Below are positions 18,621 to 27,654 of a stretch of 64,000 bases of DNA, in pieces. The position numbers and the translations under genes were made by a program. Source of the DNA: Rhizobiales bacterium IMCC20636 (lineage in GTDB: Bacteria; Pseudomonadota; Alphaproteobacteria; Rhizobiales; GCA-2746425); assembly GCA_016865015.1 (NCBI GenBank), contig CP018226.1, forward strand, positions 1,829,001 to 1,893,000. The letters are read 5' to 3'. Position 1 is the first letter of the stretch. Each line of letters begins with the position of its first letter. The notes under the pieces are model-generated. The model did not search any database. It had not been told where the DNA came from and saw only the letters and a program-made list of their open reading frames with translations.

Positions 18621-18677
18621 GCGTGGCCTGTGCCTTGCCAGCAAATGCCTCAATCCGGTCAAATGGTTTGGTATAAT
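18621..18677 (-). repeat. Fragment of the MITE-like repeat found at 44601-44867
   Basis: Read on the minus strand, these 57 bases match positions about 44617-44672 of the intact element: ATTATAC, CATTTGACCGGATTG, TTTGCTGGCAAGGCACAG and CCACGC occur in the same order and spacing with about ten differences. Neither terminal repeat end survives completely. It lies between the sugar operon and the YHYH unit. Confidence 0.75.
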
Positions 18678-18694
18678 GAATAGAAATATTCATT
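18675..18694. repeat. Small palindrome upstream of the YHYH unit
   Basis: AATGAATA (18675-18682) and TATTCATT (18687-18694) form a perfect 8-bp inverted repeat around GAAA. It is 36 bases before the next gene start and could be an operator or a simple AT-rich hairpin. No T tract follows. Confidence 0.3.
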
Positions 18695-18730
18695 TCGTAT
18701 AAACCTTGAACCAGCCATCAGGATCTCTCC

Positions 18731-19372
18731 ATGAAGCGTATCGTCGCCATATCAACATTGCTTTTCTTGTCCACCACAGCCCTGTCTGCCGAAAGTTTTT
18801 CTGCAGATGTCTGGGCCGATAACTGGTTTGAAATGCGCATTGACGGCACCCAGGTGGCCGAAGACAGCGTGCCGATCACGACGGAGCGGTCGTTCAACGC
18901 CGAGAGCTTTGAATTCGAAGCAGAGCGACCTTTCGTGATCGGCCTCGTCGCCAAGGACTTCAAGGAGAATGATTCCGGTCTGGAATATATCGGTACTGGG
19001 CGGCAGCAGATGGGCGATGGCGGTCTCATCCTGCAGGTCAAGGATGCAGCGGGCGAGAGCGTTGCTGTCAGCAATGCCGACTGGCAGTGTCTGGTCATCC
19101 ACACCGCACCACTGGATAAATCCTGCGAAGGGGCTGCGAATCCCGTTGCGGGCCAAGGCGCTTGCGCTTTCGAGCTTGCGGATGAACCCGATGGCTGGGA
19201 TCAGGCCGGTTTTGACGCGTCCGACTGGCCACAGGCCAACACATATTCCGAACGCGAGGTCAGCCCGAAAGACGGCTATGACCGCATCGACTGGGTGGAC
19301 GGGGCCAGCCTGATCTGGGGCCCTGACCTTGAGCAGAGCAACACGATCCTGTGCCGCCTGACCGTCGAGTGA
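18731..19372 (+). CDS. Exported protein of unknown function, partner of YHYH protein
   Basis: A 213-aa protein with a clear signal peptide (residues 1-19, ending LSA). The mature part is acidic and Trp/Asp-rich, begins ESFSADVWADNWFEMRIDG, and looks like a beta-sandwich with four cysteines (WQC, KSC, GAC, LC) that may form disulfides in the periplasm. AGGA at 18719-18722 supports ATG 18731. It lies six bases before the YHYH gene, so the two form one unit. I do not recognise a named family with confidence. The coding sequence looks more GC-rich than neighbouring genes, which may indicate transfer. Confidence 0.75.
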   Translation: MKRIVAISTLLFLSTTALSAESFSADVWADNWFEMRIDGTQVAEDSVPITTERSFNAESFEFEAERPFVIGLVAKDFKENDSGLEYIGTGRQQMGDGGLILQVKDAAGESVAVSNADWQCLVIHTAPLDKSCEGAANPVAGQGACAFELADEPDGWDQAGFDASDWPQANTYSEREVSPKDGYDRIDWVDGASLIWGPDLEQSNTILCRLTVE

Positions 19373-19378
19373 GCAGCC

Positions 19379-20359
19379 ATGAACAGAGCTAAAACGATGA
19401 GCCATTTTCCCGCACTCTCGATCGCTGTATTGGCGCTGATCGCCGCGAGTTCTGGCGCCTTTGCCCATGACGACCACTGCACTGCTGTCACAAAATCCGT
19501 GGCTGATGCGGGTTTTGACGGGCGTGTCACAGTCACCTGCACCAACAGCCACGCGATCCTCCAATCGGACACCTATCCCGACCACGACAAGATGACCGGT
19601 ATAGTCGGGACGAATGAACAGGTCCCGGTGCCAGCAGATTATGCAGCACCGGTCATTCTGGCTCCGACCCTCGGCACAGCGCCGCTGACCCGTGACGCGG
19701 CCTTGGGCGTCGCTGTCAATGGCGTGCCGATCTATGATTATACGGGTGGCGGCGAGATGAGTGAGGCCGATCTGGCGCACCATCAGGCGCAGCACGATAC
19801 GCTACAGACCGAACAGCTTGATGTGTGTGGCGGCCATGCCGGGCGCGGCGATGATTATCACTACCACGTGAAACCGAGCTGTATGATCGACCAGATGGCC
19901 AATGCCGGGGACGATGCGATTATCGGCTGGGCCTTTGACGGCTTTCCGATCTATGGCGATAACAATCCCGATGGGTCTGTGATTGCCGCGGGTGATCTGG
20001 ATGTCTGTAACGGGCAGACCGACGCCACCTTCGGCTATCGCTATCACACCTCCGCTGACGCGCCCTATATTGTGCAGTGCCTGATGGGCGTTGTGACCGA
20101 CTTTGACCGGCTGCCCCGCGTACGCCCGCTGAGTGCCGCAGACGGAAAAGGTGCCGCGCCGGGTAGGCCGCCGCGGGGTGGGGTCGAGAACCTCGTCTTT
20201 ACCGAGTACCCGGATGGAAGCCGGAGCATGGATTACAGTTACAAGGGTGAGGATCACTACATTCGCTACACGCCCTCGGATAATCCCGGCTGCTATGACT
20301 TCTCCACGCAGACAGTCACCAATGGAGGCGAGGTCCAGACCGGCGAGTACTGTCGGTAA
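19379..20359 (+). CDS. YHYH domain exported protein
   Basis: A 326-aa exported protein. The signal peptide ends near residue 29 (SGAFA), followed by HDDHC. The family signature GDDYHYHVKPSCM lies near residue 160, with further conserved blocks GVAVNGVPIYDYTGGG, IIGWAFDGFPIYGDNN and DATFGYRYHTSADAPYIVQCLMG. YHYH proteins are secreted or periplasmic and of unknown function; the His/Asp-rich core suggests metal binding, which is inference. ATG 19397 is an alternative start that still leaves a signal peptide. It is co-transcribed with the preceding exported protein. Confidence 0.87.
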   Translation: MNRAKTMSHFPALSIAVLALIAASSGAFAHDDHCTAVTKSVADAGFDGRVTVTCTNSHAILQSDTYPDHDKMTGIVGTNEQVPVPADYAAPVILAPTLGTAPLTRDAALGVAVNGVPIYDYTGGGEMSEADLAHHQAQHDTLQTEQLDVCGGHAGRGDDYHYHVKPSCMIDQMANAGDDAIIGWAFDGFPIYGDNNPDGSVIAAGDLDVCNGQTDATFGYRYHTSADAPYIVQCLMGVVTDFDRLPRVRPLSAADGKGAAPGRPPRGGVENLVFTEYPDGSRSMDYSYKGEDHYIRYTPSDNPGCYDFSTQTVTNGGEVQTGEYCR

Positions 20360-20508
20360 CCATACCCGGCCCATTCCGACGAATTGGGGGATGGGTCGAT
20401 CAAACGGTTCCGTGTGAACAGGAAGCGCTCTTGACGCTGGACAAAGTCCTATCCGTCAGTCACCAGTCGGGATTGGGCGAAGACGGCGGATTCACAGGGC
20501 GTATCGTA

Positions 20509-21453
20509 ATGCAACATCAGACAATTCGGACAGATCATACGGGCAAGGGCATCGTTATAATTCTGGCGTCGGTTCTGACAATGGCGTTTGCCGATGCCAT
20601 CGTGAAACTGGTGAGTTCGGACATGTCGGTGTGGCAGGTGTTCTTTGCCCGATCCCTATTTGCTGTTCCCCTCATATTCGGTCTTGTCCTGGTGATCGGG
20701 CGTACCCTGATTTTGCAAAATCCTGGTTGGGCGTTGATACGCAGCCTTTTGTTGGTGATGTCCTGGATTGCGTTCTATGTCTCTCTTCCTGTGCTCAGCC
20801 TGTCTGTGGCCGCTGTTGCTATCTATACCAATCCGATCATCACGGTGTTGTTGTCGGCGACCGTGATTGGCGTGCAGGTCAGCAAGCGTCAGTGGTTTGG
20901 CGTTGTGGTTGGTTTTCTGGGTGTGATTGTCATTTTGAAACCTGGCACGGATGCATTTTCCTGGTTTGTGCTGCTGCCTTTGTCCGGTGCAGTTTTTTAT
21001 TCCCTTGCCAATGTCTTGACCCGCAGCAAATGTCAGGGCGAAGCGTCGTTGGTTCTTACCCTGTTGCTGCATATAGCTTTTCTGGTCTCCGGCCTGGTAG
21101 GTATTGCGGTGCTTGGCTTGCTGCAGCTGGATCCAGAGACACAGGCTGTGTATCCATTTTTGCTCGGCGATTGGTCTGCCATGACCGCCGCGACATGGGG
21201 GCTTGTAGCGTTGCTTGGCGTCCTGTCAGCAGGATACCTTCTGGGAATTGCACGAGCCTACCAGATTGCTCCACCGCAGATTGTTGCCACGTTTGATTAT
21301 GGCTACCTTGTCTCTGCCACTTTGTGGGGCTTTGTGTTTTTCGCTGAAATCCCTGATGTCTGGACCATCAGCGGAATGGTGTTGATCACCATGGCCGGAT
21401 TGCTTGTTGCGGTGCCTGCCTCTCGCAGACAGGTTCGAAACCCCGTTTTATGA
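20509..21453 (+). CDS. EamA/DMT family transporter
   Basis: A 314-aa inner-membrane protein with ten predicted segments in two EamA repeats. The first repeat begins IVIILASVLTMAFADAIVKLVSSD and contains RSLLLVMSWIAFYVSLPVLSLSVAAVAIYTNPI; the second begins near residue 180. Substrates of this superfamily include amino acids, nucleotide sugars and drug-like metabolites. ATG 20509 is preferred, with AGGGCG just upstream. A TTG at 20431 preceded by AGGAAG would add 26 soluble residues and cannot be ruled out. The gene is convergent with dinB. Confidence 0.88.
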   Translation: MQHQTIRTDHTGKGIVIILASVLTMAFADAIVKLVSSDMSVWQVFFARSLFAVPLIFGLVLVIGRTLILQNPGWALIRSLLLVMSWIAFYVSLPVLSLSVAAVAIYTNPIITVLLSATVIGVQVSKRQWFGVVVGFLGVIVILKPGTDAFSWFVLLPLSGAVFYSLANVLTRSKCQGEASLVLTLLLHIAFLVSGLVGIAVLGLLQLDPETQAVYPFLLGDWSAMTAATWGLVALLGVLSAGYLLGIARAYQIAPPQIVATFDYGYLVSATLWGFVFFAEIPDVWTISGMVLITMAGLLVAVPASRRQVRNPVL

Positions 21454-21548
21454 AGTTGGATGGTGCTGTGGCGAGGTGCTGCTGCCCGCATATGCCTGAT
21501 TTCAACACACGAAAGCTTCCACTTCCTCTCCGTTGAGACAGCGCTGTC

Positions 21549-22850
21549 TTATGATTTATCTTTGGGTTTGGGCTCTCTGGCCCTGAATGTCAGGCCGAGA
21601 TCGACGCCATGTTTTCCGAAACGGGCACGTATCTTGTCCATGGCAAATTCTGCTGCGCGGCGCTTCTGAGCACCATTATCGATCAGATCCAGGGGATCTG
21701 CATAGTGACCGTCGACAAGGTCCGAGACGCCAATGCCGATCAGACGGAAGCGTGTGCCATCGAGTTCCGGTTTCAACAGGGACACGCCCTCGCTGTAAAT
21801 CCGGTCAGCCAGTTGGGTCGGGTCCCCCAAAGCGCGGTTGCGTGTGCGTTGTTTGAAATCAGCAGTTTTCAGCTTGAGAACCAGTGTCCGGCCCGCAATG
21901 TTCTTGGCTTTCAGCTGAGCAGAAACCTTTTCAGCGAGCCTCCGCAAAATGGGGTGCAGATCTGTCGTCGTTGCCAGATCCGTGTTGAACGTTGTCTCTG
22001 AACTGACGCTTTTTGCACCCCCGCGCGATTCGATCTTGCGGCTGTCCTTGCCCTTCGAAAGCTGCGCCAGCCGCAATCCCATGGCGCCGTAGCGTTTGCC
22101 GAGCACGGTTTCGTCCATGGTCTGCAACTGACCGATGGTGTGGATGCCATCGGCTGCCAGTTTCTTCTGCATGGCCTTGCCGACACCCCAGATGAGGCTG
22201 ACATCCTGCCGGGCGAGAAATTCCAGGGTCTCGGCCTCACCAATGACAGCGAAGCCGCGCGGTTTATCGAGATCAGACGCAATTTTAGCGAGAAACTTGT
22301 TGTGACTGAGCCCGACCGAAATGGTGATCCCAATGTCCTGTTCAACGGTCTTCGCGAAGCGGGCCAGAGTTTCAGCTGCGCTGGCGTGGTGGAGCCGTTC
22401 TGTCCCGGTCAGGTCCAGAAACGCTTCATCAATGGAGATCGGTTGCACAGCAGGCGTGAGATCATCCATATGGGCGCGAATCTGTCGGCTGACGCGGACA
22501 TATTTCTCCATGTCTCCGCGGATGATGACAGCGTCAGGGCATAGTTTGGTGGCCTTGAACATGGGCATGGCGGAGCGAACGCCAAAGGTACGGGCAATAT
22601 AGCAACATGTTGATACCACCCCGCGTCGGCCACCGCCGATGATGACAGGCTGGTCTCGCACCTCTGGCCGGTCGCGCTTTTCGACGGAGGCGTAGAACGC
22701 GTCACAATCAACATGTGCAATTGTCAGATCAAGCAGCTCTGTGTGGGCGACCATGCGGGGGCTGCCGCATGTCTTGCAGCGCGGTCTTTCGCTGCTGTCA
22801 GATACCTGACCAACGGCAAAACAGTTCCGACACAGGGCAGCAATGGTCAT
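21549..22850 (-). CDS. dinB: DNA polymerase IV
   Basis: A 433-aa Y-family translesion polymerase. The catalytic core has [17 protein letters not shown], the steric-gate region, and [12 protein letters not shown] with the catalytic Asp-Glu pair. The C-terminal little-finger domain includes [12 protein letters not shown]. The N-terminal 45 residues carry two CxxC pairs (CRNC and CKTC), a zinc-finger-like extension typical of one alphaproteobacterial DinB subgroup. The start at 22850 ([10 protein letters not shown]) is chosen; 22904 would add 18 residues. Confidence 0.95.
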   Translation of the reverse strand: MTIAALCRNCFAVGQVSDSSERPRCKTCGSPRMVAHTELLDLTIAHVDCDAFYASVEKRDRPEVRDQPVIIGGGRRGVVSTCCYIARTFGVRSAMPMFKATKLCPDAVIIRGDMEKYVRVSRQIRAHMDDLTPAVQPISIDEAFLDLTGTERLHHASAAETLARFAKTVEQDIGITISVGLSHNKFLAKIASDLDKPRGFAVIGEAETLEFLARQDVSLIWGVGKAMQKKLAADGIHTIGQLQTMDETVLGKRYGAMGLRLAQLSKGKDSRKIESRGGAKSVSSETTFNTDLATTTDLHPILRRLAEKVSAQLKAKNIAGRTLVLKLKTADFKQRTRNRALGDPTQLADRIYSEGVSLLKPELDGTRFRLIGIGVSDLVDGHYADPLDLIDNGAQKRRAAEFAMDKIRARFGKHGVDLGLTFRAREPKPKDKS

Positions 22851-22958
22851 GGCAGACTGCAACTCAGCTGATTGAAGGCCCCAGAGAATAGCGCCAAACG
22901 GCATTCTTCCGGATGATTCTCTTTATGATTATCTGTCGGACCGGGTTTAATTGTGTCT

Positions 22959-23564
22959 CTATTGTGCGTCATTCTCTGTCAGGAATGACGCGATCAGGGT
23001 ATGGGTCTTATCCCAACACTGAGTTCGCAGATGTGCCGAGGGCACATGGTCGGCCAGATCCAGAAAAATCGGATCGGCAACAAAATGAACCAGATTCACT
23101 TTCGGCACTGTTTCTGCCACAGAGTGGAGATTGACCGGGCTATCATCCAGAAACCAGATGGGCGCCTTGGTTTTCTCCTCAATATGGGCAAGGGCAGGGC
23201 CTTTGGCTCCGGTATTGGTGACAACCGGAAAATGCAGGTCGTGCCCCGCGAGGCATGCGATGCGGGCGTCCCGGTATTCGGCGGGCATGTTGGTCAGGAA
23301 CAGGATGTCGGCGTGCTGTGAAAGCCGGTTCAATGCCGAAACAGCCCCGTCCACCGGAGATTGGGTGTGGGCTTCAACCTCGAAGTAACTGTGAATCATT
23401 GCAAAAACGGTTTCATCAGGCGCGTCGGGCCCACCATCCAGGGACCGGATGTTTCCGGTCAACTTGAATATTTCTTCCTTGAAACCGTATCCATGCTGGC
23501 CGAAATGCGCCTCCAAGGGCCGGACAAAGTGCAACACCACTTCGTCGACATCACATACGATCAC
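22959..23564 (-). CDS. HAD superfamily hydrolase
   Basis: A HAD phosphatase with motif I VCDVDEVVL (D-x-D, nucleophile and acid), motif II FLTNMP, and motif IV FLDDSPVN. The substrate is unknown. The start is uncertain. GTG 23564 leaves only three residues before motif I and has no Shine-Dalgarno. The frame stays open upstream to 23624 with protein-like sequence (ILSETTHKQLKDIIF), and GGAG at 23631-23634 is well placed for an ATT or CTG codon at 23621 or 23618. The true N-terminus may therefore be longer by up to 19 residues. It follows the DUF3572 gene on the same strand. Confidence 0.82.
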   Translation of the reverse strand: MIVCDVDEVVLHFVRPLEAHFGQHGYGFKEEIFKLTGNIRSLDGGPDAPDETVFAMIHSYFEVEAHTQSPVDGAVSALNRLSQHADILFLTNMPAEYRDARIACLAGHDLHFPVVTNTGAKGPALAHIEEKTKAPIWFLDDSPVNLHSVAETVPKVNLVHFVADPIFLDLADHVPSAHLRTQCWDKTHTLIASFLTENDAQ

Positions 23565-23645
23565 CGGGCGGTCCGAAAAAATTATATCTTTCAGCTGTTT
23601 GTGGGTGGTTTCGGACAGAATGATTCATATCTCCTATAAGAGGGT

Positions 23646-23942
23646 CTATTGCGGAATCGGTCCGCTCAATTGCCTATGAGCGTCGATGATGGTTTCGGCT
23701 TTAATGTTGTTGTTTTCAGAAAAAGTCAGCAAGAGTGCTTCATTCTGCATCATATAATCCAATACGCCTGCAAGAAAGCCGGGCGACGCTGCCGCTTCAC
23801 GAATCTTGTCCGGGGCCAGTCCGGTAATAGACAGGAATCGCTCCAGAACTTCCTTGTCCTGAGCCAGATGACCAAGTGCCTGAATGGCCAAAGCCTCTGC
23901 GAATTCCGTATCATTGCCGTACACGACTGACGTACCTTTCAT
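23646..23942 (-). CDS. DUF3572 family protein
   Basis: A 98-aa helical protein matching the alphaproteobacterial DUF3572 family, with FAEALAIQALGHLAQDKEVLERFLSITGLAPDKIREAA and FLAGVLDYMMQNEALLLTF. The function is unknown. It is divergent from divK, and this DUF3572-divK-pleD arrangement recurs in Hyphomicrobiales. The length is normal for the family. Confidence 0.85.
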   Translation of the reverse strand: MKGTSVVYGNDTEFAEALAIQALGHLAQDKEVLERFLSITGLAPDKIREAAASPGFLAGVLDYMMQNEALLLTFSENNNIKAETIIDAHRQLSGPIPQ

Positions 23943-24079
23943 AAAATCGGGTGTTGTAAAGGAAATTCTGATATCTGGAAGATGAAAATTCTAGCTGCGT
24001 GAGTCCTACCATGATCCGCGAGATGCGCAATATTCTCGTATTCTGTTTAGGTAAACTTAGGGAATTATTTGGATAATTG

Positions 24080-24457
24080 ATGACACAGAACATTCTTATT
24101 GTAGAAGACAACGAATTGAACATGAAGCTGTTCAACGATCTTCTGGAAGCCCATGGCTACACGACGTTGCAAAGCCGCAATGGGATGGAAGCGTTTGAAT
24201 TGGCAAGGCAGCACAAGCCGGACCTTGTGTTGATGGATATTCAGTTGCCCGAGGTTTCGGGTCTGGAAGTCATCAAATGGCTCAAGGAAGATGACGAGTT
24301 GTGCGGCATTCCGGTGATTGCTGTCACCGCATTTGCAATGAAGGGAGATGAAGACAGGATTCGTGAAGCTGGCTGTGAGGCGTATTTGTCCAAGCCGATC
24401 TCAGTCGCTAATTTTTTGGATGTTGTCAGCCAATACCTGCCAGTCGCAAATGACTAG
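24080..24457 (+). CDS. divK: Cell-cycle response regulator DivK
   Basis: A 125-aa stand-alone receiver domain. Acidic pocket ED at residues 9-10, phosphoacceptor D53 in [13 protein letters not shown], conserved Thr in VTAFAMKGD and Lys in YLSKPIS are all present. DivK controls CtrA activity through DivL and CckA in alphaproteobacteria. ATG 24080 is chosen over the TTG three bases before it. It sits directly upstream of pleD, as in Caulobacter and rhizobia. Confidence 0.95.
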   Translation: MTQNILIVEDNELNMKLFNDLLEAHGYTTLQSRNGMEAFELARQHKPDLVLMDIQLPEVSGLEVIKWLKEDDELCGIPVIAVTAFAMKGDEDRIREAGCEAYLSKPISVANFLDVVSQYLPVAND

Positions 24458-24504
24458 GCGGGTTTTTCGGGCGGGCGCTTTGTAGAGTAGAACAGAATAC
24501 GAGT

Positions 24505-25899
24505 ATGTCGATTCGAGTTTTGGCAGTCGATGATCTTCAGGCGAATCTGAAGCTTCTTTCTGCCCGTTTAACTGCTGAGTATTATACCGTGAAAACCCTT
24601 TCAGCGGGGTTGGACACGCTGGAGTATTGCCGCAACCACCCAGTGGATGTGGTGCTGCTGGATATTGTGATGCCCGGCCTTGACGGCTTTGAAACCTGCC
24701 GCGCCCTGAAGTCCGATCCCATTACCCGTGATATTCCCATTATCCTGCTGACGGCTCTCAAGGATGAGACCTCCCGTATCAAGGGCCTCAATGCCGGCGC
24801 AGATGATTTTCTTTCCAAACCTGTCAATGACATTGCGCTGATCAGCCGGATTCGCAATTTGGCATCACAAAAGCAAACGCTGGAAGATATGCGCACCCAC
24901 AGCATGAATGCATTTCGCAAGGATGCAGACACAGGTGCTGATGGTGAAGGTTTTGCCGAGGGGGACGAATCCTTTGATGATGGCCGCAATGGACAAATTC
25001 TGGTCTTCGATGATGATCAAACTTCTTCAGATAAAATCTTCAGAAGCCTGTCATCTGAGCAGGGGATCAAGACGGTCTCCACTGAAGAGGCTGCCTATGC
25101 GGCCTTGAATGTCAGTGATTGGGATGCCGTCATCGTCTCTCTGGATGTCAGGTCGTCTGATCCGCTTTCCTTTCTGTCCAAATTGAAAGCGCCACTGGAG
25201 CATCGTCACTTGCCGACGCTCGTGGTTGCCAAACCGGAAGACGAGAAACGGCTTCAACGCAGTTTTAATCTGGGGGCCACCAATTATGTCATTGCGCCAT
25301 ACCCGGAGCGTGAACTGGCTGCCCGCATGCGCCGTGAGGTGTATCGACACCGCATGCTCCGTGAGTTGCGCCTGGAGGTGGAAAACACACTTGAGCTGGC
25401 CGTTATCGATCCGCTCACAGGCCTGCAGAATCGACGGTTCCTGGAGCGTCAGATGTCCACGCTGATTGACCAGTCTTTGCGCTACCAGCGCGATCTGTCT
25501 GTGATGATCATGGACATCGATAAATTCAAAGCCATCAATGACGTTCATGGTCATGCTGTCGGAGATGTGGTGCTGAAGGAAATCTCGCATCGTATCCGAC
25601 GCAGTCTGCGTGGGTCTGATCTTGCCTGCCGGTTTGGCGGCGAAGAGTTTGTCTGTGTTCTGGCTGAAACAGAGTTGGATGTGGCGTTTTTGGCTGCAGA
25701 AAGACTGCGAAAAGAAATTGAGTCCGTTCCATTCATCATCAATGATGACGGTTCTCAGATTACAGTCACTGCCAGTTTTGGGATCACCCAATTCAAGGGG
25801 CGCAAGGATTCAGCAGATGCGATGCTGAAACGCTCTGATGAAGCGCTGTATCGTGCCAAGGAATCCGGCCGTAACCAGGTTGTTTCCAAAGCCGCCTGA
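24505..25899 (+). CDS. pleD: Response regulator diguanylate cyclase PleD
   Basis: A 464-aa protein with two receiver domains and a GGDEF domain. The first receiver has the phosphoacceptor D53 (VVLLDIVMPG). The second (about 160-280) lacks a clear phosphoacceptor and is a pseudo-receiver used for dimerisation. The active site RFGGEEF lies near residues 375-381, and the inhibitory I-site RGSD is present five residues before it, so product inhibition by c-di-GMP is expected. PleD drives polar development and the swarmer-to-stalk type transition. It lies 47 bases after divK. Confidence 0.96.
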   Translation: MSIRVLAVDDLQANLKLLSARLTAEYYTVKTLSAGLDTLEYCRNHPVDVVLLDIVMPGLDGFETCRALKSDPITRDIPIILLTALKDETSRIKGLNAGADDFLSKPVNDIALISRIRNLASQKQTLEDMRTHSMNAFRKDADTGADGEGFAEGDESFDDGRNGQILVFDDDQTSSDKIFRSLSSEQGIKTVSTEEAAYAALNVSDWDAVIVSLDVRSSDPLSFLSKLKAPLEHRHLPTLVVAKPEDEKRLQRSFNLGATNYVIAPYPERELAARMRREVYRHRMLRELRLEVENTLELAVIDPLTGLQNRRFLERQMSTLIDQSLRYQRDLSVMIMDIDKFKAINDVHGHAVGDVVLKEISHRIRRSLRGSDLACRFGGEEFVCVLAETELDVAFLAAERLRKEIESVPFIINDDGSQITVTASFGITQFKGRKDSADAMLKRSDEALYRAKESGRNQVVSKAA

Positions 25900-25942
25900 C
25901 GCGTCTTCAGTTCGTTTCCAGCACAACAATTTTCCACAACAA

Positions 25943-25976
25943 AAAACACCGCAGGATTTCAATCATGCGGTGTTTT
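25943..25976. terminator. Bidirectional terminator between pleD and rpmG
   Basis: AAAACACCGCA (25943-25953) pairs with TGCGGTGTTTT (25966-25976) as a perfect 11-bp stem with a 12-base loop. A-rich and T-rich flanks allow termination of both the plus-strand pleD and the minus-strand rpmG. Confidence 0.85.
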
Positions 25977-26008
25977 ACAATCTGAAATCTGCCCTGAGGC
26001 AGCAGAAG

Positions 26009-26176
26009 CTATTTGATTTTGGCTTCTTTGAATTCAACGTGCTTGCGGACAACCGGGTCATATTTCCGCTGTGTCAGCTTCTCAGTCATTGTGCGTGAGT
26101 TCTTTTTCGCAACATAGAAATAGCCGGTGTCGGCCGTGCTGACGAGACGAACTTTGATGGTGGTGGCCTTTGCCAT
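26009..26176 (-). CDS. rpmG: 50S ribosomal protein L33
   Basis: A 55-aa basic protein that reads [20 protein letters not shown] at the start, continues [20 protein letters not shown], and ends FKEAKIK. This is ribosomal protein L33 in its cysteine-free, zinc-independent form. AAGGAATGAG precedes ATG 26176. It sits at the end of a minus-strand housekeeping block and is followed by the shared terminator. Confidence 0.97.
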   Translation of the reverse strand: MAKATTIKVRLVSTADTGYFYVAKKNSRTMTEKLTQRKYDPVVRKHVEFKEAKIK

Positions 26177-26476
26177 GTTCTCATTCCTTGGAAATGCTAT
26201 CTATCGGGCGCAGAACCGCCGCTTTGAGCGCGCAAACTACTCATAAAGTAGAGAAAGTCAAGCCGACGCGTGGTCTGTTGCCGTCAAACATGACAAATAC
26301 CGCATATTGTCATAATTTTTGCATCTTAATCCTCATTGCCCGGCGTCTGCGACGGTGCCTTCACGTCCCCGAACATCAAAATCGTGAATTGCAGGACACC
26401 GCGTTGGAGCCGTTCGAAGATCACATATGATTCGATGGGTTTTGTCCAAAATTCCTGTGCAGTTCCCTGGAACAGC
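26177..26476. other. Non-coding gap between rpmG and the NUDIX gene
   Basis: This 300-base stretch should contain the rpmG promoter. An open frame on the minus strand continues past the NUDIX stop to 26326, with a plausible-looking tail, but it is out of frame with NUDIX and has no start of its own, so I do not call it. Confidence 0.5.
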
Positions 26477-27229
26477 TCATGCCAAATGGCGGCGATGCCT
26501 GCCATGATGGAATCCGTAGACTGGAACAGGCTGATCGTCGCGCAGCTGGATGCTGCCTTCAGCGGCAACGCGGGCTGACACATCGTCGAGAACCAGCTTG
26601 GTGATGTTTGGCACTTTGTAGCCATCGGTATGACCCAATGGAATCCAGGACAATTCACTGAGTTCGTCGGTTGGGCTCTCAGGAAGTTCCAGAGTGATAG
26701 CAGCGCGCGGCACAGTGAAAAAGCGCGTGTCATAGCGGCGTATCAGGCCGGGTGGTGTAACCGCGCGGGCGACGTAGCGTAGCGGCTTCAGATCAGGCAC
26801 CAGACCATGCTCCAGAAACGGGGTCCATGCGTTATTAGCTGCGGTGGTCTTGTCCGCCGGGGGCTCGCCAATCAGCATGCCGACTTCTTCAAACGTCTCA
26901 CGAATGGCTGCCAGGGCGAACGCACGGGCCCGTCTGTGCGTGGCAAGGCTTCTCAGCCCCGTAGACATCAGCCGTTGAAGAGTTGGCGCTGTCAGGTCGT
27001 CGTGGAAGGGCGCATGATTGTCCGGCCTGTCCACGCGACCGCCGGGAAAGACAAAAACGTTGGGCATGAAGATGTGGGCCTTGTGACGGCGGCCCATCAG
27101 AACATGCGGGCGCCCATTCTGCTCATCGAGAATCAGCAGAGTACCGGCAGGCTTGGGTTTTACCACTGGATGAGAGCGCTGCTCACCAGCCACTTCAGAC
27201 GATTGTTCAGTTCTGAGGGATTTGGCCAT
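26477..27229 (-). CDS. NUDIX hydrolase
   Basis: A 250-aa NUDIX protein. The Nudix box is spread over FVFPGGRVD and ALAAIRETFEEVGMLIGE (REx2EExG consensus visible as RETFEEVG). A long insert separates the glycine-rich part from the helix, typical of the group related to CoA or ADP-sugar pyrophosphatases. It overlaps the DUF983 gene by 23 bases if ATG 27229 is used; ATG 27238 is also possible. It is part of the conserved plsY-dprA-topA-rnr-DUF983-NUDIX-rpmG order. Confidence 0.88.
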   Translation of the reverse strand: MAKSLRTEQSSEVAGEQRSHPVVKPKPAGTLLILDEQNGRPHVLMGRRHKAHIFMPNVFVFPGGRVDRPDNHAPFHDDLTAPTLQRLMSTGLRSLATHRRARAFALAAIRETFEEVGMLIGEPPADKTTAANNAWTPFLEHGLVPDLKPLRYVARAVTPPGLIRRYDTRFFTVPRAAITLELPESPTDELSELSWIPLGHTDGYKVPNITKLVLDDVSARVAAEGSIQLRDDQPVPVYGFHHGRHRRHLA

Positions 27230-27644
27230 CTGCGACATCTTCACCATCGAAGCCATGCATCCGATTGGCCCATTGCAGGCCAATTGTTGCGCCTTTGAGC
27301 GGCTGAAGAATCCAGAAGGAGAGAACGATGGTCATGGGAACCCAGAGCGCCATGTGAATCCAGATTTCCGGATGATACATTTTCTCCACGATCAGCATGG
27401 CCGCAACCACGATGTGGCCGACTATGAAGATTGTGAAATAGGGAGGTGCATCATCAGCTCTTTGGTGAAACAACTCCTCATTACAGTGAGAGCAAGTGTC
27501 GTTCACTTTTAGATATTTATGGAACAGTTTGCCGGTTCCGCAATTCGGGCATTTTCCAGCCAGGCCTCGACGCATCGCCGGCCAGACAGCACGCTTTTGG
27601 TCTGCTGTCGGATGAAGCGGGGTTGTGATGTCTATGCTGCTCAT
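27207..27644 (-). CDS. DUF983 family zinc-ribbon membrane protein
   Basis: A 145-aa protein with an N-terminal zinc ribbon (CPNCGTG and CSHCNEE, residues 33-58) and two membrane segments (about 73-91 and 101-118). DUF983 proteins occur near cytochrome oxidase or RNase R genes in alphaproteobacteria, and their function is not established. The start at 27644 (MSSIDITTP) is chosen because it lies 10 bases after the rnr stop; an upstream start would overlap rnr by over 130 bases. Confidence 0.85.
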   Translation of the reverse strand: MSSIDITTPLHPTADQKRAVWPAMRRGLAGKCPNCGTGKLFHKYLKVNDTCSHCNEELFHQRADDAPPYFTIFIVGHIVVAAMLIVEKMYHPEIWIHMALWVPMTIVLSFWILQPLKGATIGLQWANRMHGFDGEDVADGQIPQN

Positions 27645-27654
27645 ATGATTTCCA

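Noticed and set aside
26326-26733. Minus-strand frame running past the NUDIX stop
   Set aside because: Its first half overlaps the NUDIX gene out of frame, it has no start after the overlap, and NUDIX has a family-like C-terminus at 26477.
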